From Rathayibacter sp. SW19 (GTDB lineage: Bacteria > Actinomycetota > Actinomycetes > Actinomycetales > Microbacteriaceae), in NCBI RefSeq assembly GCF_030866825.1, contig NZ_CP133020.1, positions 3,534,001 to 3,598,000 on the forward strand: DNA of 64,000 nucleotides. Direction: 5' to 3'. Of this stretch, positions 41,050-49,573 are shown one piece after another. A program made the translations under genes and the position numbers. Below the pieces are notes generated by a model. The model was not told where the DNA came from. It was given only the letters and a program-made list of their open reading frames with translations, and ran no database searches. Numbering within the stretch: the first letter of the stretch is position 1; the number at the start of each line of letters is the position of its first letter.

Positions 41050-42944
41050 GGGATCACCGCCTCGATCCTGGTGCCGCCGCCGATCGGGGAATCGACACGT
41101 AGTCGCCCACCGTGCGCTGCGATGCGATCGTGCATGCCGTCGAGCCCCTTCGAAGCGGATGTCACAGCTCCGGATGCTCCACCGCGACCATCGTCGATTA
41201 TCGTCACGTGCAGGTTGCCGTGTTTGTGGTGCGCCACGATGCGGATGCGCTGCGCCTGCGCATGCTTGATGGCATTTGTGATGGCTTCACTCGCGATGAA
41301 ATACGCCGTCGTGGCGACCGCGTCGGGCACATCGTCCACGTCGATGTCGAGGTCGATAGCATGCGGTGCGCGGCGTCGAAGATCGGCGAGCGCGCTCGTG
41401 AGCCCATCGTCGAGGGCGCTAGGCCGCACGCCGTGCGCAAGCTGTCTCAGTTCCGCGACGGCGGTGGCCAGCTCGGCGACGGCCGCGTCCAGCGATTCTG
41501 CGAGCGCATCCGCGCCCGGAACAGTGCGCTGCAGCACGCGCAGCCGCATGCCCAGCGAGACCAACCTTTGCTGTGCGCCATCGTGAAGGTCGCGTTCCAG
41601 CCGTCGCCGCGTTTCGTAGCCGGCAAGCATGATCCGTTCGCGAGAGTCGGCGACGTCGCGCATGGCGTTGCGCAACTCCGAACGCAGCCGTACCGCATCG
41701 AGTATCGGCGCAGTCGCTTCACACACCGCGCGAGACACGGGCATCGGCTGATCGCCCGATACCTGGATCGAGCCGATGTCTTCGCCCAGGAATCGCACGA
41801 CGGCAGCCGTCGAATGTGACCGCCATGTGCTTGGACCACCGCTCAGTGGCACGGATGTGCCGTCACCGATACGACGGTATGCGACGCGCAGCCCCGGATC
41901 ACGCAACGCAGTCCGCAAGACGTCTTCGACATCTTCCGGCGGGCGCTGCCCAGCCTCCATCTGGATGCGCAAGCCCCGCAGCGCCGTCAAGGCACGCTCA
42001 CGTTCGGGGTGTACGGCTCGCGCGATAACACGGCGCAACGTGCTGTACAGCGGAACAGCGAGTACTCCGACCACGAGCGTCGCGACGATTCCGACGATCG
42101 GAGACCACGTCACCAGCATCAGGCCCGCGGCCGCATAGACGACAGAGACCACGCTCAGCACGCCGAACGAGAGGATGCTGATCGTTGCCGCGGACACCGT
42201 CGCAGCATCGATGTCGAACCATCTGGGCCGCACCAGGGCAATTGTCGTGGTCACCGGTATCACCACGTGCATGACCAGAAGCCCGAAGATCACGAGCTCC
42301 GGAGCCGCGAACACCAGGTAACTCACCCAGCACAGCGCCAGGGTGAGCGGAACTGCGGCACCGCTGAAAAACATCCAGCGCAGGCTCAGCCGACCCCGGG
42401 CATCCGCTTCGCGATAGCGCACCGCCAGTGACACCGCAGACGCGACCAGGCACGCGAAATAGGCGAACACCATCGCCAGCGACAGTGTCATCAACACAGC
42501 CACCAGCGGCGCTGGTTCCTCGCCGACCAGCCACGAGTACGCAATGAGCGCATTGAACGCCACGACGATCACCGGCATGCCGATGGCGACGGTGAGCCAC
42601 AGTCTGCGACCGCGACGGGCAAGCCGCCCGGTTGGCATGATCAAAAGCAACTCCGCCAGGAAGACATAGAACAGCATCCAGTCGCCTGCGAATGCCTCCC
42701 CGGCGACATCGCCCGCAGCCATCACTGTGATCGTTGCGGCGCCATTGCCGGCAAGCAGCGCCCCGGCCGGATGTCGCGGCACCCGCCACGCAACGATCGT
42801 CGCGAGCACCATTGACAGCAGTGCAATGCCCAACACGACAGCGATGACGAGCGGCTCGGCGGCGATCCGAGGCACGGCGAAGAAGGCGATCACGGTCAGC
42901 GTGATGAGCCAACCGATCGCCGTGCACGCCCTCGGCCACGACAT
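41037..42944 (-). CDS. Sensor histidine kinase, HisKA_3 type
   Basis: This 635-residue membrane kinase has about eight N-terminal membrane helices (residues 1-300), a PAS/GAF-like cytoplasmic region, then the HisKA_3 phosphorylation helix ERDLHDGAQQRLVSLGMRLRVL, with the phospho-His in DLHDG, and the HATPase domain (SEAITNAIKHAQAQRIRIVAH with the N box; IIDDGRGG as G1). It phosphorylates the overlapping NarL-type regulator. The multi-helix sensor part suggests detection of a membrane or hydrophobic signal. Confidence 0.92.
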   Translation of the reverse strand: MSWPRACTAIGWLITLTVIAFFAVPRIAAEPLVIAVVLGIALLSMVLATIVAWRVPRHPAGALLAGNGAATITVMAAGDVAGEAFAGDWMLFYVFLAELLLIMPTGRLARRGRRLWLTVAIGMPVIVVAFNALIAYSWLVGEEPAPLVAVLMTLSLAMVFAYFACLVASAVSLAVRYREADARGRLSLRWMFFSGAAVPLTLALCWVSYLVFAAPELVIFGLLVMHVVIPVTTTIALVRPRWFDIDAATVSAATISILSFGVLSVVSVVYAAAGLMLVTWSPIVGIVATLVVGVLAVPLYSTLRRVIARAVHPERERALTALRGLRIQMEAGQRPPEDVEDVLRTALRDPGLRVAYRRIGDGTSVPLSGGPSTWRSHSTAAVVRFLGEDIGSIQVSGDQPMPVSRAVCEATAPILDAVRLRSELRNAMRDVADSRERIMLAGYETRRRLERDLHDGAQQRLVSLGMRLRVLQRTVPGADALAESLDAAVAELATAVAELRQLAHGVRPSALDDGLTSALADLRRRAPHAIDLDIDVDDVPDAVATTAYFIASEAITNAIKHAQAQRIRIVAHHKHGNLHVTIIDDGRGGASGAVTSASKGLDGMHDRIAAHGGRLRVDSPIGGGTRIEAVIPCGS

Positions 42945-43096
42945 GCCCAGAGCCTATCGGGCGGGTGGCCGCGGTGCCTCCGGGCCAGCACGGAGACAGG
43001 TCAAGAGGTGGCCCGGTGGAGGGCACGGTGCCGGCTGCCTAACCTCGATGGCAACCAGGCCGTTTGAGCGAGCCAATCCGTTCGAAGGAGAATGTC

Positions 43097-43813
43097 GTGT
43101 CCACATCCGTTTCCACCGAAACGACCACAACAACAATGCGGCGTGATCCGACCGTGCGATTCCGCCGCGCGGTCGGCGCGATCCTCTTACCGCTGGGCAT
43201 CCTGTTCCAGGTCGCCACCAACACCATGTACTCGCTGATCACCATGGACGGCGGAAGCGACATGACGGGAGAGTCCGCGCTCGAACTGTTCTCGTCGCAT
43301 CCGACCGAAGCGCGAGTCACGATGCTGCTCGCCATGATCGGGTCGATGCTCATCGTCGCCGGTGTGCCCTCGGCGCTGCGCGTGCTCCGCCCGACTCGGC
43401 CTCAACTGAGCCTGGTGGCGGGCATCCTGATGATGGCCGGTTACATCGCCTACTACGGAATCGTGGCCTCGAGCGGACTTGAGATCACCCTCGCGACCAT
43501 GAACGTCGACGCCGCTGCCGCGATCGACGCGAGCCAGGATGACCCGATGGGCTTCGCCTTCTTCCCCCTGTTCATCCTCGGGAACATCCTCGGCACGTTC
43601 CTTCTCGGGCTTGCGGTGATCCTGAGCAAGCAGGTGGCCTGGATCGCCGGTGCGCTGATCATGGCGTGGCCCGTCGGCCACGTCACGGGGCTGATCCTCG
43701 GAGCGCCCGAATGGCTACAGGTCGGAGCCGGCACGCTTGAAACGATCGGCCTCGTCATGGTCGCGGTTGTCGCGCTGAAGACGTCCGATACGGAATGGGC
43801 GAGCCGTGGATAG
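43097..43813 (+). CDS. Integral membrane protein of unknown function
   Basis: This 238-residue protein starts at GTG with GAAGGAG 6 nt upstream. After a Thr-rich N-terminus there are about six hydrophobic segments (GAILLPLGILFQVATNTMY, VTMLLAMIGSMLIVAGVP, LSLVAGILMMAGYIAYYG and later ones). A polar loop at residues 140-160 carries ATMNVDAAAAIDASQDDPMG. It is divergent from the kinase operon, with 152 bp between, and could be a target of that two-component system. No family recognised. Confidence 0.7.
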   Translation: MSTSVSTETTTTTMRRDPTVRFRRAVGAILLPLGILFQVATNTMYSLITMDGGSDMTGESALELFSSHPTEARVTMLLAMIGSMLIVAGVPSALRVLRPTRPQLSLVAGILMMAGYIAYYGIVASSGLEITLATMNVDAAAAIDASQDDPMGFAFFPLFILGNILGTFLLGLAVILSKQVAWIAGALIMAWPVGHVTGLILGAPEWLQVGAGTLETIGLVMVAVVALKTSDTEWASRG

Positions 43814-44043
43814 GAACAGCGCGGCCAAGAACAACATCCAAAGACGCGCAGTCGCTGTCGATAAAAACGGCACGTTCGCGGTCAGCTCGCTCGACATGGA
43901 TTGCATGAGGCCGACTACCGAGCACTCATGCGAACGCTGCTCGACGCGGCCCGCCATGGTGGTGTGCCAAGTGACTGATCGACCAAGCGTGCGACATCCG
44001 CCCGGAAACCGTGAGTTGCAACTGAACTGAAAGGAACAGCGAC

Positions 44044-44736
44044 ATGTCAAACATCCTCAGGTGTACATCCCTTACGCGGTGGGGCTCAATCAAGTGGGCC
44101 ACTAAGGAAGTCAAGTTCGCAGAGAGACCCATACTGGCCACAATCCAGCTCAGCTCGTTCGTGGCGCAGGATGGCGATCGCTTCAGCCCGTTCCAGAGCC
44201 GGTACGCTTACGCCTACCTCGAGACGGCAAACACCCCCAAAGTGACCAGGTGGGGCGTCCCTTATCCGGACCAACTAGCGGACAACCACGCGCAGCTGAC
44301 GACCGACCATGTCAGGTTTCAGCTTCAGGTCGACAACGTCACCGCGTCAGCGGTCGCTGTGATTCACGACCTCAGCACGACTCCCCTGAAGGTTGACATC
44401 GACGTGAAAAAGAAGCTGAATTTCGCGATCTACGACCACACGGGAACTGTCCTCGGCACCCACCAGGTGGTGCAGCTTTCCGGTGGCAGTGAACTTGACG
44501 CGGACGAAATTCAGGACCACATACTGGCGCGGGCAAAGTCGCAGTCGGAGCAGTCGTTAGAGATCATCCCCGTCAATCCAGTCGACATTCCGCCGGAAGG
44601 AACGTTTCGCATTGACCCGAGGACACGTCGTCCAGTACAGCTGAGCGACCAGACCACTCGGCATAACGCCATTCATCAACACCGGCTGGTGGACAGTCAG
44701 GTCGATCAACCCGCTACCGGCGGGCGCGCGCATTAG
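44044..44736 (+). CDS. Unknown 230-residue soluble protein
   Basis: AAAGGAAC precedes the ATG. There is no signal peptide or membrane segment. The sequence is beta-rich in the middle (ILATIQLSSFVAQDG, DHVRFQLQVDNVTASAVAVI, LKVDIDVKKKLNFAIYDHTG, VLGTHQVVQLSGG). The N-terminal 90 residues contain an aromatic-rich segment (FSPFQSRYAYAYLETA); the C-terminal 60 residues are polar, with His/Gln runs. I do not recognise a family. Codon use is less GC-biased than its neighbours, so recent acquisition is possible. The 230 bp upstream (43814-44043) hold no convincing gene, only a short open stretch ending LMRTLLDAARHGGVPSD. Confidence 0.6.
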   Translation: MSNILRCTSLTRWGSIKWATKEVKFAERPILATIQLSSFVAQDGDRFSPFQSRYAYAYLETANTPKVTRWGVPYPDQLADNHAQLTTDHVRFQLQVDNVTASAVAVIHDLSTTPLKVDIDVKKKLNFAIYDHTGTVLGTHQVVQLSGGSELDADEIQDHILARAKSQSEQSLEIIPVNPVDIPPEGTFRIDPRTRRPVQLSDQTTRHNAIHQHRLVDSQVDQPATGGRAH

Positions 44737-44884
44737 AGCGATCGCTCATCCTGTCCACCGGCCGAGTCGGGCCGGCCCGATCTCGCGTGAACGGCTCCTT
44801 GAGGTTGTGTCGTCTCGGCGCCGACGGCGAAGGACAATTGACCTCGAAAACAGTTGGCCCACGAGGGATAGTGAGTCCAAACGT

Positions 44885-45184
44885 ATGAACCACGATGACG
44901 TCCGACGGATTGCGCTGTCGTTTCCGGGCACCCGCGAACATCCGCATCATGGTTTTCCCTCCTTCCGAGCGCGAACAATCTTCGCTACTCTGCCGGAGCC
45001 GCAGCGCGCGAGGATCCTCCTGCCTGAGCTGGACATCCGTGCCTGCGCGGCAATGTATCCACATTGGACGCGGGAGTTCTACTGGGGACGGCGCCTGGCC
45101 GCACTCGAGGTCGACCTGGCAGCTTGCCAAGCACCGGAACTCATCACCGAGTGGCTGGAGGCCGCCTATTCGGAGCACAGGTAA
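44885..45184 (+). CDS. MmcQ/YjbR-like protein
   Basis: This 99-residue protein has the YjbR/CyaY-like fold: MNHDDVRRIALSFPGTREHP, then HHGFPSFRARTIFATL and ALEVDLAACQAPELITEWLEAAY. It matches the MmcQ/YjbR family in length and motif order. These small proteins resemble DNA-binding folds but have no assigned function. The start at MNHDDV is chosen; the upstream frame (44807) has an Arg-rich non-homologous stretch. Confidence 0.85.
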   Translation: MNHDDVRRIALSFPGTREHPHHGFPSFRARTIFATLPEPQRARILLPELDIRACAAMYPHWTREFYWGRRLAALEVDLAACQAPELITEWLEAAYSEHR

Positions 45185-45219
45185 CCCTCGCGCGCGCAGC
45201 CAACGATGCAAGCGACAGA

Positions 45220-45885
45220 TCAGGTTATAGTCGACGTCTTCGCTTCCGTCGCATTCAGCTCGATCGCCCGCCAGCAGTACCAAGCGACGATGCTGCGATA
45301 CGGGCGATAAGGTTCGCCGAGCACCTCGAGCTGCTTCGGGGTGGGCATAGGAACATTCCAGGCAATCGCGAAGCCTTTCCGAACGGCAAGGTCTCCTGTG
45401 GGCCAGACATCAAGGCGGCGCAGCTGGAACATCAGAAACATCTGAGCAGACCAACTGCCGATGCCGCGCACCGCCGTCAGCCGTGTGGTGACCTCGTCAT
45501 CGCTCTCGCGCGCAAGCCTGCGCGGTTCGAGCACGACCGTTCCGTCAAGGATCTTGGTCGCCAGATCGATCAGTGAAGCGGCCTTGTTCCCAGACAAGCC
45601 CGCACCGCGCAACAATTCAACCGGGGTGCGCAACACACGCTCGGCCGTCACGTCGTCGGCCAGAGCGGCGACCAACCGGCCATGAATTGCCCGAGCTGCT
45701 GCTCCGGCAAGTTGCTGATAGGTGATCGAGCGCACCAGGGACTCGAAGTGCGTCTCGGTCGGCCGAGGGATAGTCGGGAGCCCGCCTTGAGCGACCATTC
45801 GCGCGATCACCGGATCGGCGGCGGCGAGGATGCGAGCAGCTTGACGATGAGTGATTCGCCCGCCCGATGGGCTGCTTTCCGCCAT
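45220..45885 (-). CDS. AlkA-like DNA-3-methyladenine glycosylase
   Basis: This 221-residue HhH-GPD base-excision enzyme removes alkylated purines. It has the helical half FESLVRSITYQQLAGAAARAIHGR, the helix-hairpin-helix LTAVRGIGSWSAQMFLMFQLRR, and the catalytic Asp in VWPTGDLAVRKG. The C-terminal W-rich helix (RSIVAWYCWRA) is typical of the MAG/AlkA group. No regulatory Ada domain is fused. The 285 bp on its upstream side (45886-46170) hold no gene I can support. Confidence 0.92.
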   Translation of the reverse strand: MAESSPSGGRITHRQAARILAAADPVIARMVAQGGLPTIPRPTETHFESLVRSITYQQLAGAAARAIHGRLVAALADDVTAERVLRTPVELLRGAGLSGNKAASLIDLATKILDGTVVLEPRRLARESDDEVTTRLTAVRGIGSWSAQMFLMFQLRRLDVWPTGDLAVRKGFAIAWNVPMPTPKQLEVLGEPYRPYRSIVAWYCWRAIELNATEAKTSTIT

Positions 45886-46170
45886 CTGCCGAGCCTATCG
45901 AACCCGACTCCGGAAGGTGCGGCGCTTCACCGCGCTTGGCCTGTCGAAGTTCAGCTTGCGAGTCGGCACAGGCGCTGTCGCGGCTGTCTGGGTCTACAAA
46001 GTTGAGGCGGCAGACGACCACCCGCGGCAATCGCGCCCGCGTTGCGGCATACCGGCATCGCTTTGCCGGCAGAATACCTTCTCGGCAGGAGTCTTCTGCG
46101 AGACGGTGGGCTCCTCTACGTTGGGTCTTCGCCTTGATTACGGCTACTCGCACTCATCGGATGGTCAACA

Positions 46171-46670
46171 TCAGCTGTGGAGGAACGCACGTCGGTAATC
46201 GCTGGGTATGGTTGCGATCTGGGCCGCGAATGCTGGCCGCAGTGTGGTCGCCGTGCCGTGTCCGGTCTGCTCTGCAATCTGATCGATGGACAGATTCGCG
46301 GTGTCGTGCAGCTGTTGGGCACGGCGGAGTCGTTCGTGTTGCAGCCGCCGGATGGGAGAGATCCCCAACGCGGCATTGAATCGCCGCACCAGCGTTCGTC
46401 GGCTCATGTGGGTTTGCGCGGCAATTTCATCCAGCCCGATGTCGTGATGCAGATTTTCCTGCACCCATTGGAGTATCCCGGTCATGCTGTCGTTCGGCTC
46501 AACCGGTACCGCTACCGGAACGTACTGTGCCTGTTCCCCTGCGCGGTGCGGTTGCCCGACGAGGCGACGGGCGAGTCGACGACGGGTGAATACTGACCCT
46601 CAGGCGGATTCACGTGCGCGTTCTGGCAAGACGACACAATGATCGTGTCGGCGGCGTGACCGGCTGGTGG
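46171..46670 (-). pseudogene. Decayed GlxA/AraC-type regulator with internal deletion
   Basis: The C-terminal AraC HTH is intact in one frame from 46599 to 46171 (VQENLHHDIGLDEIAAQTH with MSRRTLVRRFNAALG), preceded in frame by the interdomain linker RRLVGQPHRAGEQAQYVPVA. Upstream in another frame, 46593-46670, is a piece of the PfpI-like domain (AADTIIVSSCQNAHVNPPEG). About 90-100 residues between these are gone and the frame is shifted; a stop (TGA at 46602-46600) closes the second frame upstream. A truncated 104-residue HTH protein from ATG 46485 could still be made. Confidence 0.75.
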
Positions 46671-46841
46671 TACTTCGCTGCAGGATCCATCGGTCAAACC
46701 ATCGTCCCCTTGACGACCGGCTATTACACCGCGCGGCAAAAGGCCTATTTCACGTCGAGTTCTAGTTTGTCTTGTCACAAACCGGCCACGCCTCGTGTCC
46801 TATGCACGAGAACAGAAACAACAACGAGAGCAGGGCGTGTG

Positions 46842-47999
46842 ATGCAGCACAGGGTGATCGTGGTCGGGGGCGGATATGCGGGGGTTATCGCCGCGAATCG
46901 TTTGGCCTCGGGGGCCGCGGAGGGTGTTATCAACGTGGTGTTGATCAATCCGCGGGACGTGTTCGTGGAACGCATCCGGCTGCATGAGTTCGCGGCGGGA
47001 TCCCGTGCCGACGTGGTGCGCCCACTCTCGGCATTGCTCAGCCCCAGGGTCGATCTGGTGATCGATTCGGTGGTCGAGATGCAGCCTGGGCATCATGTAG
47101 TGGTCCTCGCGGGCGGGCGTACTCTGAGCTACGACTCACTCGTGTATGCCCCGGGAAGCGGTGCAGGGGGTGCGCCGCACGGAGCTCGAATTGTTGGCAC
47201 CGTGGAGTGCGCGACACTCCTGAGGAACAGACTCGACGTACTGCCCAGTGGAGGGCGAATCGCCGTCGTCGGGGGTGGGCTGACGGGAATCGAGACCGCG
47301 TCCGAGCTTGCCGAACAGCGCACCAACCTCAGCATCAGTCTCTACACGGCTGGGATGATCGCCCCTGCGATCGATCCTCGATCTCGAGCCCGGCTCCGAA
47401 CCGGTCTACGGCGAGTCGGCGTAAGCATCCGTGAGCATGTGACAGTTTCTCCAGCGCCTGATCTCGCCGGCGAGCTGGGAGTGGACGAGGTGGTGTGGTG
47501 CGCGGGATTCACTTCGCCGACGCTCGCTCGAGACAGCGGCTTGCGCGTTGATCGCCGCGACAGGCTGATCCTGAAACACACGCTTCAATCCGTTGAGTAC
47601 CCGAACATTTACGGCGCCGGCGATGCCTGCGCCATTGACGGTGCAAGATACGAGTTCCACCGCCCCAGTTGCGCCTCGGCCATGCCGATGGGTGGTCAGG
47701 CAGCCGATAACATCCTCGCAGCGCTGGGCGGGCGAGCACTCCGGGCGCACTCGCAAGGTTACGTCGCCCAATGCATCAGCATCGGACGTAAGGACGCCTT
47801 GATCCAGTTCGTGCACCGGGACGACACACCGGTGCCTTGGCACATTGCCGGGCGCAGCGGGGCACAGTTCAAAGAGGCCGTAAGTAGGTTGACGATCCGA
47901 TGGTTGAGACGCGAGGGGCGGAGGTATCACGCATACACCTGGGCGAGCGCACCAGCTCCCGCCACCCCGGAACCCGAGAAAGCGAATGTGAGGGGATGA
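46842..47999 (+). CDS. FAD-dependent pyridine nucleotide-disulfide oxidoreductase (NDH-2-like)
   Basis: This 385-residue flavoprotein has two Rossmann motifs, HRVIVVGGGYAGVIAANRL at the start (FAD) and GGRIAVVGGGLTGIETASEL in the middle (NAD(P)H), plus the FAD ribityl motif IYGAGDACAI. The layout matches type II NADH dehydrogenase or apoptosis-inducing-factor-like reductases. ATG at 46842 fits the first Rossmann strand; the open frame extends far upstream without homology. The adjacent GlxA-type regulator, divergently placed, is broken, so its former control may be gone. Confidence 0.88.
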   Translation: MQHRVIVVGGGYAGVIAANRLASGAAEGVINVVLINPRDVFVERIRLHEFAAGSRADVVRPLSALLSPRVDLVIDSVVEMQPGHHVVVLAGGRTLSYDSLVYAPGSGAGGAPHGARIVGTVECATLLRNRLDVLPSGGRIAVVGGGLTGIETASELAEQRTNLSISLYTAGMIAPAIDPRSRARLRTGLRRVGVSIREHVTVSPAPDLAGELGVDEVVWCAGFTSPTLARDSGLRVDRRDRLILKHTLQSVEYPNIYGAGDACAIDGARYEFHRPSCASAMPMGGQAADNILAALGGRALRAHSQGYVAQCISIGRKDALIQFVHRDDTPVPWHIAGRSGAQFKEAVSRLTIRWLRREGRRYHAYTWASAPAPATPEPEKANVRG

Positions 48000-48229
48000 G
48001 CAAAGGCACCGACTTCCACGGCACGTCTGGTGGTATCGCAAGCCCCTACAAACCCAGTCATCTCTGACCCCACGCCGGGGACTCGTCGCGCAAACATTAC
48101 TGTCTTGACAATCGATGGGCTTCGACACCCATGAGCCATGTGTCAGATTTTGGCCCACTCGAAGGGTATGCGAAGGGTATGGCGTGGCAATGCCAAGAGA
48201 GCCGTGTTACTGCGCCTTATGCGGAGTCC

Positions 48230-49468
48230 CTAGCGGCGAAATGGCTCTGTGCCGATGTATCTCGACTCGGGACGGAGGCGCAGTGCTGGCTGGGCATATT
48301 CGTCGAGGATGTGCGCAATCCAGCCGGCTGTTCTTGACACGGCGAAGATCAACTCTCCTGCGTCTGCGTGCATCTTCGCTCCAATCACCAGGACGGCTAA
48401 GGCGAAGTCGAGATTCGCTGGTCGAGGACTGCGAGAGTGGATCACTGCTGATAGACGATCGGCGGCGCCCAGCGCTTCTTGAAAGTCGGGAAGTTCCCGC
48501 ATTGATTTGAGTAGAAACCTCGCACGGGGATCCACCTCCTTGTAGATGACATGTCCGAAGCCGGGTATCATGCCGAATCTGGCAATTTGACTGGAGATTG
48601 CCTGCTCCGCCCTGCCTGTCTCCAACGTTTCGGTCAGCATCTCCACGGCCGCAATGCTCGCGGCACCATGCATGGCTCCGTCCAATGTGCTGAGGGCCAC
48701 CGTGACTGCGGCATACGCATCCGCTCGAGCCGAAGCCGCCACCCTGGCCGACATGGTTGAGATCGCGAGGTCGTGATCCATGCAGAGAAGCATCGTGGCG
48801 TTGAGAAGTCGGAGGTTTCCGACTGAAGCCTCAAGTGGCGAAATCTTCGCCCATAACCGGGTCGCCAGCGGAGCTGACAGGGGCGGATGCGCTCGAAGGT
48901 CTGTAAGGGAATCCACCATTGTGGACAGGATCTGCCGACCCGCATCCCTGACTGCTGATTGACCTAATGAACCCCGCACGGGGTCCTTCGCGCCAGCAAT
49001 CAAGAGAGCGAGTTTCAACCGATCCATGAAGCGCAGCGAATCACCCACAGCCGCGCTCGCTTTACGAACAGCTTTGACGACGTCGGGCCTGCTGACAAAT
49101 CGATCGTCGATGTCATCGCGCGACTGTGGTGTTGCCCAGAGAAGCCTCACGCCGTCTTCGAATTGCAGCCGCCGGGCGAGCTCCACGGCCGATCTGCCGC
49201 GGAAGTACAACTCGTCGTTTTGCAACAGAGTGAGATCGGAATCCAGGACCATCAGCGGCCGTCCCCCAGTGCCACCGGGCGCTCTCGATCCTTTGCGTCG
49301 CGAAGCGGCGAAAGCTTCAACGTCGAGCGGATCAAACGTGGAACCGCCCGTCTCCGCGCGCTCACTTGAAAGCAGGCCACGCGACACGTACGCATAGAGC
49401 GTCGCCGGTTTGATCCGAAGCCGAGCGGCAACCTGGGCGCTCGTTAGTCTCGTTTTTGACGCTTTCAC
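48230..49468 (-). CDS. Citrate synthase-fold protein with N-terminal HTH domain
   Basis: This 412-residue fusion starts at GTG behind the strong site GGAGG (5-nt spacing); upstream ATG and TTG codons lie inside the operator. Residues about 6-58 form a MerR/excisionase-like winged helix (LTSAQVAARLRIKPATLYAYVSRGLL). The rest is the citrate synthase fold with the catalytic residues present: H267 (GAMHGAAS), H306 (GFGHVIYK) and D354 (ANLDFALA). It may be both enzyme and regulator. Divergent from a second citrate synthase homologue. The 230 bp between 48000 and 48229 hold no gene I can support. Confidence 0.88.
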   Translation of the reverse strand: MKASKTRLTSAQVAARLRIKPATLYAYVSRGLLSSERAETGGSTFDPLDVEAFAASRRKGSRAPGGTGGRPLMVLDSDLTLLQNDELYFRGRSAVELARRLQFEDGVRLLWATPQSRDDIDDRFVSRPDVVKAVRKASAAVGDSLRFMDRLKLALLIAGAKDPVRGSLGQSAVRDAGRQILSTMVDSLTDLRAHPPLSAPLATRLWAKISPLEASVGNLRLLNATMLLCMDHDLAISTMSARVAASARADAYAAVTVALSTLDGAMHGAASIAAVEMLTETLETGRAEQAISSQIARFGMIPGFGHVIYKEVDPRARFLLKSMRELPDFQEALGAADRLSAVIHSRSPRPANLDFALAVLVIGAKMHADAGELIFAVSRTAGWIAHILDEYAQPALRLRPESRYIGTEPFRR

Positions 49469-49490
49469 TGCGTCCTCCCCTCCCAAGCAC

Positions 49491-49532
49491 ATTGATTCGA
49501 TCAATGTTCATTTGTCGAAAATCAATGTTGAT
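49491..49532. promoter_or_regulatory. Twin ATCAA/TTGAT palindromes between the citrate synthase genes
   Basis: ATTGAT-TCG-ATCAAT (49491-49505, perfect 6-bp arms) and ATCAA-TG-TTGAT (49521-49532) lie between the divergent genes, with TCAATGTT repeated at 49501 and 49522. They are likely binding sites for the HTH-fused protein, which would then regulate both genes. Confidence 0.6.
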
Positions 49533-49573
49533 GGTGTTGTAACCGTAGGCGCGTCAACGAGCAGGGAGAAATC

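Noticed and set aside
43814..44043. Short open stretch ending LMRTLLDAARHGGVPSD as a gene
   Set aside because: About 40 codons with no start, ribosome site or family match; may be a degraded end of a lost gene.
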